A stretch of 64,000 bases of DNA, taken from NCBI GenBank assembly GCA_963920765.1, contig OY987250.1:6076001-6140000 (forward strand). Direction: 5' to 3'. Below, piece after piece: positions 1 through 12,100 of the stretch. The number at the start of each line of letters is the position of its first letter. Positions within the stretch are counted from its first letter, which is position 1. A program made the position numbers and the translations under genes. Below the pieces are notes generated by a model. That model saw only the letters and a list, made by a program, of their open reading frames with translations. It was not told where the DNA came from and made no database searches. The stretch comes from Ulota crispa. Its lineage: Eukaryota; Streptophyta; Bryopsida; Orthotrichales; Orthotrichaceae.

Positions 1-3000
1 TGATTTCAAGATGAGAGTTAAAAGGGAAGAACAATCTATTATTAAGAGGGGTCTTTGAAGCACTGGTGCAAGCATACGATTAGGATATTTGTCTGTCTAC
101 AAAGTTTCTAAGCACGCTAAAAACTTGTCAAAGAAGTTGCGGCTAGAGAAGTTGCACTATTGGCATGCTAGGACACGCATTGCACAATTGAAAGCACAAA
201 GGCCTACTCTTCGTGAAAGTGCCTTGAATGCCTCTTCAGATAATAGTCTAATTAAATTTTGTAACAATATTATCAATGCGCACAAAATAGGAGCCTTTGG
301 AGGGAAGCATGCACTTTGGGACTTTATGAAGGATGTTGTTGCTAATTTGAACCGTAAGGATTTAGGGAATTGGTATAGTGAAAATACCAAGTGTTTTTCA
401 CAGGCAATGAGGATCTATGGGGGGCGACGTCTTCGTGATTTGTTTTCTCTTAATTTTGCTGGTCCTAGTTATGATAGTGTTTGTTGTGAATCTTGAAAGG
501 GAGTCACATTTATTTCAGGGGAGCATGATTAGATTTTCTAGTCAGTTGCTAGCATCTACATCGATGCTAAAGCTGCACATGGAATTAGTGATCCTGTCCT
601 TGTCATTCTAGCTAAAGATGAAACCAAGGTGAGAGGGTGAGTTGCATGGGAAGCCTAGACAGATACGCTTGTAGGTTTTTGTGGGCCAAAGGAAAATCAT
701 TGTTGCATAACAAATTACAAACCCGTTGTTGGAGTCGGTGAGGTAGGTCATAACAAAATGGTGGATTCTTTTAAATTGGACAAGGTGGGGGGGTTTGCAA
801 GAGTCATTGTTGTGAATCCTTTGCACCCTAAACTCCCTTGATTGGTGTTGGTTGCTTGTTGTACTTGTGGTTGTTTTGATTCGGGGTGGGTAAACAGTGG
901 AACAGAATTGAGAGGTTGTGGACAAAGCATTGCTACGCTGCTGTGGGTCCAATTATTGGACACGCTAGCAATGGAGACTCTCGAAGGCAACAATTGATGT
1001 TGTCTGATTATTGGAGCTCAAAGGGGTGTAGGCTAAGTGTGGATTGGGAGGGATGGGTTTTTAGCTCAACAATGAATGCTGTTGGGGATGCTGTTGGTTT
1101 GCATGACTAAGACTACATTCATAATGGGAAGAAATTACTAAATCCACTTGATAGTAATGTCAAAACTCTTTGGTTAGGTGTTGATATGGCACTTCATCAA
1201 CATATTTGCCAAGTTTTTAACCGGTTTACAGTAGATGAGCATGGTTTACTACAAGAAGACTATGACAAGAGTGATAGATAGAATTGGAGGAGTGCGCAAT
1301 GGTTATGTTCAGAGAAAGTTTGCTCTTGTTTATGTTCTCTTTGCGACTGCAATGATTTGCATTGGGAGCAAACTCTAGGTACAGAAATGTACCTAGAAAT
1401 TTGTGCAGAGTACATCAATATATTCCTATCTCCATGTCATGACCTATGTGCCCGGATTGTGAAAGCAAGTAAAGTGTCTTTTTTTTTTCAGACTTTGGAA
1501 GTTGTGGATGAGTCATGGGAATCATGGGGTTAGTGGAAATACAGAAGCTATAAATCCTAACTTGCATTGTGTTAGTCAACAATGTTTTTTGGATGTTCAA
1601 TTGTCTTGTCATTTTGTTGTTTTGCTTATTTGTCATTTTTGTGACATGTACCTGCACCTAGCTATGCCATTACACCTAATCGGCAGTGATTCTTGTGAGG
1701 TTTTTTTCTCCAAGGTAGGGGGGATGGTAGGAATGGAGAGGGCGTATGATTTCCAAGAATTGCTTGGTGCTGCAAACACAATTAACCACTTGTCGCAAAT
1801 TGAATTTGGAGAGAATGGTCTGAAATTTGGGAGGGCACACAATAAAACGAACAACATTTGGGGCAAGTTGCACAAATTAGAAAATGACAAGGTTGAACCT
1901 AATCTAGGAGATTATAACACAATTTCTTCTAATGAGGACATTGTCATTGCATTGAAAGAAGGTTTGAAGGAGGCTCAAAGGATGATTAACAGTTTGAATA
2001 TGGCACCAAATCCTCAAGCCACGGCAAAAAGCAAGCTTTGGTTTCAAAAACCATGGGTTGAAGAACTAGCGGAGAAGCAGTCCTTTGTTTATGCTACAGG
2101 TTCTAAACCGGTTTGTGGCAAAGACGGCGACATGGAAGTTTTACAAGAGGATATGCACCAGAACAAAGAGGATTGGCAACGACATGCAGATCTTGGTGAA
2201 GGTGAACCAGTAACGGCTGACAACGTCAAAGACAATGTATTTGATGATGGCATACCAGCACTCATAGTTTTGGAGAGTGAAACATGTGATCTTATCTTGG
2301 AGATGCTTTCCCATCACAAAGAACATGTTTCTGCAATCCCTATTCTAGCTAAAGTGGAAGCCTTTGTCCAATTTGATGAGAACAGAATTTTCAAATCAAC
2401 TCTTGCAGGACAACTAAATGGTAACCCTTTCTTGTCCAAAGATAGGCTAACTAGAGTGCACAAGTCATTGTATTTTAATAATAGTGAGGAGTACCTCAAT
2501 GCAATAGAGAGCTCCAATACATGTTTTGTTGGGATTGGGTCGGATGTGGGTGTTTATTTTTTGCAGCGTTCCATAGTTAGTAGGGCCTCCACGATGACTG
2601 CAGCAAAAAAGAGGGGAAAATCTTGAGCTAGGAAGGCTGGCATACCGGTATCTACCAATTCTGGTGTGGATGAGGGTACTTGGTGGATTGGTAGAATTCA
2701 AAAGATGCGAAGGCGAGCTGGCGCAAACTCTTGGAGGTCATTGAAGCAACCCATAGATCTTGCAAAGTGGGTGGTAAGTGCAGGTAAGAAAGGTGTCCTA
2801 GTCATGAACATTGAAGTCATACTCCATTATTATACTAGTGTGGTTGGGCAATACAAATTCAAGTATGACTTAACAAATTCTAAGTGGATTAGTCTAGATG
2901 CAATAATCACTAATGTTAGTCTTTTGTATAATTTTGAGAGTGGAGTGTATACATTGGATTGTGAGGATGCACAAAACTTGAATGAGTATGTTTCAAACAA

Positions 3001-3013
3001 TTTTGTTGGATAA
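1..3013 (+). pseudogene. Transposase-like gene, left copy, 5'-truncated by window and decayed
   Basis: Conceptual translation across several frames gives a continuous protein-like signal interrupted by stop codons. One block lies at about 89-496, with WHARTRIAQLKA and a GGKHALWDFMKD segment. A second lies at about 570-1500, with AKDETKV, CCTCGCFDSGW, RRQQLMLSDYW and LGVDMALHQHI. The long frame at 1502-2626 follows, then a last block at 2666-3013 (EGTWWIGRIQKMRRR). Acidic residues in the second block (AKDE, LSDYW, GVDMALHQ) are spaced in a way compatible with an RNase H-like DDE/D transposase fold; that is inference, not a demonstrated family match. Several in-frame stops make it non-functional as read. 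It is identical to the inner part of the right copy. Confidence 0.6.
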
Positions 3014-3374
3014 CAACATTTTCCAGTAATATTTTGCCAAGTCTCTTTGTTTCTATAGAATCTTATAAAACGAATCTTTTACCCTAACTATTTTGTGCTA
3101 AACAGCATTCTAGACTTGCTTTTTGCATAGATCTTGTACAATTTTGCCCGACACGGCAAGCTCTGGTAGTCAAGGTGCTTGCTTCCTTGTAAGCTTATGC
3201 CCTGCGCGGGCTTAGAAGCTCTGTTCCTGCACCTTGCCTTCTTTTTGGCTGCCAGTGTTTTGAGTTCTTCCCTTTTGCCCAACTTGGATTTGTGTATGCT
3301 CACACCCCATCCCCCTCTTTCTCCACTTCTCCCTCTATCGCAATGGGTTTGGCTATTGTCAGTTTGTTTGTTTG

Positions 3375-6255
3375 AACAAGTGGTGCTCCAGGATGCAAGT
3401 GTATGGGTTGAATGCAAAGGTTGCGGACCTGGAGAGCGAGATGCACAACATGGTTTGCTGGTCCAAAAAAATCTAGACGTTTAGAACATCAAGATGAGTC
3501 TCTCAACGTGCTCTGCAAGCTGTCTACCGTGAGTGGTGTATTGTCGACTTGAGTACACCGTGGTAGCTATTCTAACTTTTGTGTGTCTAGCGTAAGCAAT
3601 TGGACCATCCAAAGATCGTGGCCACCAGTCAGCGACAAAGTATTGAGAACCTAAGAGTGGTGAATGACGGCCAAGTATGTTTGCTATAGCTGAATGTGCA
3701 GTGGTTGGTTTTGGCAGAACATAAGCTTTGCTTCATCGTATTATCTGCGCAACGCTTTGCTGGTGGCTACTTTTCGATTCTTTTAGAATTCTTTTGGAAT
3801 TGTTTTGGAGGTTTTTTTGGAGGTTTTGGTTGGAGCTTGAACAATCATGCATCCAAGTAAGCTCCGCGTTTGTGCACTAAGCTTGACATCAAGCGCACCT
3901 CATATTTTTGGCTGATCAATTCTCAATTTGAATTTCTCACAATCAAAGGCAAATTCTGGTCGATTTTACTAATTTTGGTGGCAATTTGACGAGGTTTAAT
4001 GGCATAGTGTGAAATTGCATGGGATGTCGCAAATTTTGTTGAGAGAAGGTTTTTCCAGAGTTGTGATGTGATGACTTTTGTCATAGAAACAATGCAGTTG
4101 ATAGACTTGGTGTGTTAAGTTAATTAGCTCGCTTGATTGATGCCTTGTGGGGTTTGTTTACAGAGGCATGCGTTGCAATAGTTTTTCCAGCTCTTTGGTG
4201 GTGTGCAAAGTCATTGTGTTTATCTTTCTGAGGGGCAATATTCTGCGGTCACGTTTTGGGACACTGCCTGGGATGCTGAAGTGGAAAGATTGTGGAAGAA
4301 GCTGAGCAATAAGATTTGAAGGTCTAGAGCTTTCACGGCAGAAATTGGAGGCCGTATGTGGTATTACAAAATAGTACATGATGGACTGAACAAAGAACAA
4401 TTAACTTGAACAATGTAAAGCCCCTTCTAATCATCTTCTTGTGCCATCTATTGCTTTCAGCCAGGCGATTCTAAGCCACTTTAGGATTTTGCAATGGCAA
4501 AACACTACTATGATGACAAAGCAGAGGAGGTCAACAAGGAAGAGGCAAAGTTGGAGGAGGTAGAAGAGGAGGAAGAGCCAAGTTTAGCCATGGAAGCCAA
4601 CGAGGGAGTCAAGGAGCCCGTGGAGCCGAAGGCACCTTGCCTGTCGTCAATGCTTTGGATGGAGCAGCTCTGCAAGTATGTTGGATCTAGCAATGGGCTC
4701 GGCTCTGAGGCTGCTACAGGTTGGAATCGTATTCCAGAGCAGTAACATTGGTTGTACGTGTTCAGTGATTTGAGCTTTCTCTTGCCAAATTTTGTTGAAG
4801 TTTTACATTGTTAGGATTGATGGCACAATTATGGAAAACATATTTTCTAGTTTGATAATAATTATAACTTTTGTATTTTTTTTTGAATTGCGTTGTATTT
4901 ACTTATAGCTTAAGAACAAAGTTTTCAAAAAATTGAATCCTAAAGAGTATATTTCAAGGCAAAGAGCTCGGGTCTAAGGTTGCAACTAGTTAGAATATTC
5001 CAAAGCAATGATTGTTTAGGAGGGATGTAGCATTAGTTGTATTTGGTAGTTTTAGCTTATAAAACATTCTCTTACAAGTTTATTGTTCTTTGAAAAAAAT
5101 GCTTTGTCAGAGTTTAGTTTGAGAGATTTGATGGCAGGGTGATTAGAAATATGGAGTAAAGCCATTTTAGTTGTTTTTGTTCAGTAATAATTTGAACTTT
5201 TTCGCATTATTCAACCTCGCTTTGTCAAAATATATCTTAAGAATTGATTCTAAAAAAAATAGAACTTTAACTAAAATAATCTAAGGGTATGTTCACACTT
5301 GAAGTTAAGAGGGGTATTAGCAATATGAATGCAGTTTAAAGGTGTGTTCAAATGCATCTAATTTTCCTTTGCTATTACCACTCTTAACACCAAGTGTGAA
5401 CATATCCTAAGACAGTTGAACTAGCAATTACAAAATGGAATGAAACAAAAGATAATTGTATTTGATAGGAGCTGTGGTAGGGGAATACAACACTAGACAA
5501 ATCCTTGCAAATTTGGTTTTGCCAAGCTTTTGACGGATGTTCACATTTTCTTGTTAATGACTACCTCTCCTCTCTGTTTTTTGTTTTGGTAGAGATGGAG
5601 ACAAAGAAAATTTTGCTTGAGAGGAAGAAGAGGAGGAGCAGGGTCGGAAGCGGAAGTACAAGGTCTACTCTCTCAAACAGAGCATTTTTACTGACATAGC
5701 TGTTTTCATCATCAATTAGGATTTCTATCTCATTTTGAGTCTATGTGTTACTTCTCACTAAAATTGTTAGCAGCGCTCCTGTTGTCGAGAGGTTCTTATG
5801 CATTGACAAGTAGTCAAAGTATTTGCAATTTGGTACTGTTGGAAAATCTTCTATGTTAATATCCATGGTATTGCATTACATTGTTCACAATATGTGCTAG
5901 TGGTCTTACAAACGGGTTATTTAATTGTTAACCTAGCTAGATCACTTGTTTTTGTCTTGCAATTTGAGTATCACTTTATTTGTGAATACACGTTGATTGA
6001 AGTTCCGTCAAAGATTGCTTTATTTGATGATTGTAATCAGCAATGTAATCACATTATAAATATTATCAATCAAGTTTTTGACTTCAACTTGGAAGGGCGG
6101 TTTGTAGCAGTGCATTGATTTGTTGATTTGCCTACTTAATTGTGTATATTCAAGGTTTGCAATTCATAGACAATGTTGCGGAGGAAGACGATGACAAGAA
6201 AGACGTAGCGCCAAGGAAGCGGCGTCAACAGCAACAAGATCTAGAGTTTAGATGA
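3375..6255 (+). pseudogene. Second element-borne gene, Lys/Glu-rich, multi-exon, left copy
   Basis: Downstream of the transposase-like gene and in the same orientation are short protein-like segments bounded by splice-like sites. They are a helical piece at about 3375-3465 (VADLESEMHN), an exon at about 3590-3674 ending in a GTATGT donor, a block at about 4165-4410 (AVTFWDTAWDAEVERLWKKL), an acidic exon at about 4494-4745 (MAKHYYDDKAEE), a basic piece near 5595-5660 (EMETKKILLERKKRRSR) and a terminal piece at about 6170-6255 ending PRKRRQQQQDLEFR then stop. The order acid-rich, basic, nuclear-localisation-like suggests a nuclear accessory protein of the element. The 4165-4410 block has in-frame stops, so the gene is probably dead. 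I do not recognise the family. Confidence 0.4.
5280..5411. mobile_element. Short hairpin MITE in left arm
   Basis: The two ends are complementary: left CTAAGGGTATGTTCACACTT, right end AAGTGTGAACATATCCTAAG. About 40 bases at each end pair with a few mismatches, in an element of about 130 bp. It has no coding potential. An exact copy sits at 14982-15112 because it was duplicated with the arm. Confidence 0.7.
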
Positions 6256-7724
6256 TACTGCAGCTGTGGAAATTGGTTGTAAGACCAATTACCACTATAA
6301 ATTGTAGTCATGTTATGCATGTAAATGCCTTTGTATTGTGTTTTTAAACACATGCATATTTTGAAAAGCACCTATTGCAAAGTTCATGTCCATTCTATGT
6401 CTTCATCTAAGCTCATTTCTTCATGCTAGTGCAATACAAAAACAATATCGGTAGGTTTTGTGATTTGGTTAGACATATGCTAGGGTTAAAAGGGGTTTGT
6501 GGTTGAAGTGGAATGGATTTCACTACTTTTTCCTTCATCCTATATAGAATTTACAAATATGCTTTTAGGTATACTATATGCTTTTCCATGAATTCTATTT
6601 TCTCTTGTTTGAAGTATTATGTGATTGGTTAAAATTTATGTTTTGAAGTGTTTGGTCTTTCATTACATGTATGTAAATTTTATTTGTGTCATTGTGTATT
6701 TATAATGAACATAGGGTATACAAAAATATCACAAAAACTTAATTCAAATGAAGTCTAGGGTACATGAAATTGTCACAATTTAGAAATTTAGGTAAATATA
6801 ACCCTACAGAAATCAATTTTTTTACCTACATAGCCCCCATCTTATACAGGCTTGAATGCACGTTATCCACTAACAACATGTATAGTGCATTCCCTGTGAT
6901 AAAAACTCACTAGTGAACTGGTTGACACTAGTATGTGACAAATAATAACATCACCTCATAGATGCCTAGAATGGAGTTAGGGGCAACTTGTGTACTCTAA
7001 TTATCCACAATACTATTGACAATGATGCAAAATAACTCCTTATCCAACTAATGTGTGACTTTGACAGATCTACTATCCTAAATATTACCAATGTCGCATT
7101 CCAAGGATTTTTATCTCGACGTATTTGTGGTTCAAGAATTGTAGAACCTGGTATTTAACTCCCCCTCTTGATGGTGCCTTGGATAACATTATAAAGGCCA
7201 AAAAGGTTGGTAGGAGGGATTAACCCCTGAGTCCCCAATACAAGTTCACACAAATTCAAACCCTTTGGAACTCATTCCAATCAAACTATCACTTAAACGA
7301 GATCCTCAAAAATTGACCGTACCGATTAGTAGTGAACATAAGCTCAAAACTTCAAGGAAAAAGACACGTCCTTTCACCATAACATTGAAAAGATTATAAC
7401 TGTCAAACAAGAAAAAATTTCAAAACTAAGAGGCCATATTTTGGCCCCTTGGGCGCTTAGGGGTTAAGGTTTCCCCCACTTCACTTTGCTTTTTGATTTA
7501 ATAATAGTGAGAAAACCCGTGCCAAGTGTCTGCCACGTCGGATTGGAAGGGACCGACAGGGGCCTACGAGCCTAGATCAGAGTGGCGCGGCCGGGGGGCG
7601 AGCCAGGTGCTGCCGGGTATCAGCCGAGGGCTGCTGGGTATCAGCCAGAAGCTGTCGGGTCCTGGCCAGTGGTTGCGCTTCGGAGACGGGGGAATCAATG
7701 GAGGGCCGAATGTGAGAGGGCAGA

Positions 7725-8520
7725 GGCAAGTCCTCGCCGAAGTTGCAGTAGCTGCTCTCGGGAGTGAGGAATTGACTACATGATGCTCTCGAACGAGGTT
7801 GCAGCAGCTGCTCTTGGAGGTGAGGAGACTGACTACATGATCGCTCTCCACGAGTGCTACGGCAGCTTGGCTCTCGAAGGCAGGGAAGGTGATTCAAGCT
7901 GATATGTGGGATGCAGAGGGAGGATGCGGCAGTCTAGCTCTTGGAGGTGAGGAATTGACTACAGGATGACTCTCGGATAAGGCTGTAGCAGCTGCTCTCG
8001 GAGGTGAGGGGATTGACTGTAGGATCGCTCTCAGCGAGTGCTGCGGCGGCTAGCTCTCAAAGGCAAGGGGAATGTGACTCAAGTTGACATGTGGGATGCA
8101 GCGGGTGAGGCTGTGGCAGTCTAGCTCTTGGAGGTGAGAAAATTGACTACAGGATCGCTCTTGACAAGGCTGCAGCAGCTAGCTCTCAGAGGTGAGGAAT
8201 TGACTACAGGGTCGCTCTCAACAAGTACTGCGGCAGCTAGCTTTTGAAGGCAAGGGGAAGGTGAATCAAGCTGATGTGTGGAATGCAGCGGGTGAGGCTG
8301 CGGCAGCTAGCTCTAAGAGGCAAGGGGAATGTGACATGTGGGGTGCAGAGGGAGGTTGCGGCATTTTAGTTCTCAAAGGTGAGGATTGACTACAGGATCG
8401 CTCTCAATGAGGCTGCGGCAGCTAGCTCTCGGAAGTGAGAAAATTGATTACATGGTCGCTCTCAACGAGTGTTGCGGCAGTATAGCTCTCGGAGGCAGGG
8501 AATGTGATTGAAGCTGATGT
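7725..8520 (+). repeat. GC-rich degenerate minisatellite
   Basis: A unit of roughly 55-60 bp is repeated many times. It contains GCTGCGGCAGCTAGCTCTC, GAGGTGAGGAATTGACTACA and GGATCGCTCTCAACGAG in that order. Some units carry an alternative block ending in AAGCTGATGTGTGGGATGCA, which recurs about every 190-200 bp and suggests a higher-order repeat. Copies differ by point changes and small indels, so the array is not freshly expanded. Overlapping frames on both strands here arise from the GC content, not from genes. Confidence 0.75.
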
Positions 8521-8899
8521 GTGGGCGATTGCAGGCAGGTTCTTGAGGGCAGGTAAGGGAGTGTTGAATCTCTGAAGAGGCCCAATGCTGCTGGAGGTAT
8601 ATCACAAGCTAAGAAATCCCGGGAGCAGGGCAATGCCACTGGCTGGGAGAGATCGAATGTTGGTGACTTCTCAAAGAGTTCTAAGAGAATTGAGAGAGCT
8701 AGTGAAAGCTGAGCTCAAAGGATTCTAGAGTAGGTGCTAGGAGGGCTTGTTTTTATAAGGTGGTGTAGTTCTGATAACGGAGTGGTAAGGTAAGATTCTA
8801 TAACAAAGACTAAGGGAGTACTAGGACTTCTAAGAAGTATGGAAAAGCGGCATCGCCAATCATAATCTAATTTTCTAGTGGTTAGTAAGAACAAATGCA

Positions 8900-9130
8900 A
8901 ATGATAGCCCACTTTTGACTCCTACCACTAACTTGAGGGATCCAACATCCTCTAAGCTCAAGAGACTCTCTAACACAATGCAAGAAGAAGAAGCTCTACT
9001 AAGGCAAGACTCAAATGGAGGACAATTGTGGTGGTAGTGAGGAAAGTGATGAGTGATGTATTACAATAAGAAAGTGATGGGTTACAAAGAGGTGGGCCTC
9101 CCTTTATATATTTTTGGGAGGGCCCTTTGG
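8900..9130 (-). other. Possible LTR-like promoter and leader on minus strand
   Basis: Read on the minus strand there is a TATATAAAGGGAGG box near 9110, then GTAACCCATCAC, then a transcribed-looking tract that passes through ATTGTGTTAGAGAGTCTCTTG and ends with AGTGGTAGGAGTC near 8915. That order (TATA box, R-like region, then a sequence resembling the AGTGGTATCAGAG of plant retrotransposon leaders) recalls an LTR. I find no matching second LTR and no gag or pol signal, so this is weak. Confidence 0.2.
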
Positions 9131-12100
9131 CCTTCTATCTAAGAGATCCATAGATCCCTTGAAATCTACCTAAAATCTAAGAAAACCTCAAAATAGATGA
9201 AATCTGAATGAAATCCGTCTAACTTTTGGAGCGTAGCTCCAAACAACAAAAAGATGGCGCCATTGGATTCCTTGGCCCCAAAATAGTTGGCTTTGGTTAT
9301 TCACACTTTCAATTTCGGGTTACAAGGCATTGGGAATCTTCAAAGAAGGGTTAAGGGTGGATGGATGAAAAATTCAAAATTGGGAGTTCATCCCAATTTG
9401 TGAAATTGACTTCCCGAGGTCTTCTAAAGTTGTTGGAGGAGTTGAGAAGCACTCCTTGCTTCTGTCAATTGGATTCTAGATGGTTAATTTCTTGCAATTT
9501 GTTGTTACTTTAATTTTTGATGTCAGTTGGCGGTTGTTGTTCAGGGCCTTGCTGCTATCAAAATAACTTCAAACTTGGGGAAGTGTCTTGAATCCTTGAG
9601 AAAATTTTCCATAAATTTTGGTGGCATTTTACTGCCATTTGTCAACCCTCTTAACCGAGGTTGACTAGTATCCTAGCAAAGTTGACTACTTGGAATTGCG
9701 CCTTCCGAGAAGCGAAAGGTATTGGGGACCTTGGGTATTGACGCACTAAATGATGTTGTTGTGGTTGTTGAGTTGCAAATGGGTGATATGACAGTTGGCC
9801 ATGGTGTAACTAAGTTAACTCTAAACTAACCTTCTCTAATCAAGTTAGTGAGGACTTTTGGAGGGGATCCCAAACCCCATGTATGTGTGTCACTAGAATT
9901 ACTTAAAAGTACTAAACCTTGCTAAATTACTCTCTAATGACTATCAAATGGAGTAGGGTAAATAGTGTACCTCTAACCAATTGGTCTAACTACTCTAAAC
10001 CAACAAAAATGACTATTCCACTTATATTGATGCAATTTCAAAACTAAGTAAAATGAAAAATAAATTCAAGACTCCTAGTGTTGAATCTGGAACTCACAAC
10101 AACCCACAAAAAAAGGCAGTGGCCAGAAAATGGTCAATTAGGCGTTTAGGGGTTAAAATTTTAAAAAAAATTATTACTTTTATATTCTTTAACACAAGTT
10201 TACTCCTACCCTTGATTTTTATCAAATTTGAAAAGAGAATACCCACTCACAAGTAGCCATATTAACACATTAAACTTTGCCCAATTTAGCCAACACAAGG
10301 AGATCAAAATAGCATGTTTGAAGATTATGTGGCTCAAAATCATGCCTAGCAAATCCCTAAAGCTTTTTTCAAGACACTTTAGGTCACATAAAGCTTAAAG
10401 CCAAAAAGTTTGTGCTGGATAACAAAGATATTCACAAAAAAAAGAATATGTTTTACCTTTAAACTTCCTCTTTTGCCTACGATGAGCAACTAATTGATTT
10501 AATTCTCTACAACCCAAATTTTTAAGCCCACTTACTTGCTTGGCATGTTGAAGGGATTGATTTATCTAAATACCATTAGTTGCTAGGGTTTTTTTGAGAA
10601 ATAAAGGTTGTATCAACATATGCGTTTAATTTCTTGGCAAAATTTTGCCCAAATCTTACCTCGCAAGTCCGCTGGCAATTGTTACACTAAGAAAGCATTA
10701 TGAAAAACTGGATGAAATTGTCAGATCCTTCCGGAGCAAAATCCCAATTTGCCAAAGTTTGGATGAAAGTAGCTTATATCAACAATTTTTTCGATGAACT
10801 TTTGATATCATTCATTTGCTCCAATTTTAGCCAAGTTTTCCTTACCTGCTTGCATCCTAGGGTGCTAGTCGCTCTACCCTGGCAACCAAAAATTAAACCC
10901 TGGTCAACACCACTATGGATGAACGTGTTTTTATTATAACTCAAAAAACCAAGGTTTGTTTTCCTCAGATGCTCATAAGACTGCTGATTTTATTAAAAGG
11001 GTTTGAAAAAATTCCTTACCATGAACAAGTTCATAGGTTGATTTTCAACATTTTTAACTCTGTTAGCCCATTTCTTCGTCTTCAGGTACAAGTTTGGTAA
11101 TTGTCTTTGCAAAATTAGGTCCTAACTCCTAAGACAATAGATTCCCCCAAACCATACTATCACAATGAGAAGTGCATTTGCCATCTTTTGTTCTCTTTAA
11201 CCATTTAGAGACCACCAAACCATATTTTGGTTCAGGAGAGTGGTGTTTGGCCTATAGAGTAAAATTACCTAACAATTTGGAAATTAGTCTTGAAGAACGC
11301 TTGTGATCACAAGAATTTTGTATCCAACCAAAAAATAACAATGGAATTGGGTATTTGAGTTGATACATAACCCCTAAAGGACCAAAGTCCTCTCAAGGGA
11401 CAAATGGGATTTTGGGCATGTACCTATGGCTAATCTACTTTTTGTGATTTTCTAAAACTTTTATTGAAGGTGAGGAATTCAAAGATCTACGTGGGCATCT
11501 AATTTTCCTTCATTCTAACATTTGATGAAGAAGTTATGCATGAATTTATGAAAAATAGTGTTTGAGGGGCAGTCAAAAACTTCTTTAAAAATTTTAGTTT
11601 TTTCAAATAAAAATCTGAAATAGGTTCTTTAGACTTATATAGACGTGGGGAGCTTTGAATCATTCAATTTTGATACATGAGATGAAAGTTATGAGGAGTT
11701 TTTGTTTGCGGGCAGTTCTAGATTTTCTACTCTAAAATAAACTTTGAAGTCCTTTATTTTACTCAATTTTCAATATTTTGAAAAAAAACAAAACCAAAGG
11801 ATGTAGATTGTTTATCACAACATTACAACTATTGGGATTTGCATTTTTCATTTTTATAATTAAATTCTTAATAATTTAGTGTTTTGACTCATTCTCTACT
11901 TTTTACTTACTATTTTTTCCTATGTGTTGTATAGTTCCAATTGATTTGAAAATTCTTCCACACATACCTAACTTGGTCTCCTACATGGGAAAAATAAACC
12001 TCAACTTTGTGTAGAGTAATTTTTCTGATCCAAGAGTGGTCAAAGCCTTCTGAAATTTCTGGGCAGCAGCAAAAAAAAACTCATTTCCGCAATTTAGATG

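Larger units (their letters stand above)
1..6889 (+). repeat. Left arm of giant inverted repeat (truncated by window edge)
   Basis: Position p in this arm pairs with position 20393 minus p in 13504-20392. Base 1 pairs with base 20392, so the repeat reaches the window edge and probably continues. Every open frame in this arm has an exactly identical counterpart in the other arm. The only difference I found by eye is at 5013 (t), where the partner at 15380 implies c. Pairing ends at 6889: at 6890 and beyond the two sides stop matching consistently. The arm carries the 3' part of a transposase-like pseudogene, then a second small gene and a short hairpin MITE. An arm of this length and identity implies a recent inverted duplication or ongoing gene conversion. 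Confidence 0.95.

Noticed and set aside
3088..3484. Frames of about 100 codons on both strands
   Set aside because: The plus-strand Leu/Pro-rich frame does not fit the exon-like blocks of the second element gene; probably intron sequence.
7526..7897. Open frames on both strands in the GC-rich spacer zone
   Set aside because: They overlap the start of the minisatellite, lack motifs, and GC-rich repeats produce long frames by chance.
8900..9900. Full LTR retrotransposon
   Set aside because: Only a leader-like tract is visible; no paired LTR, polypurine tract or gag-pol coding.
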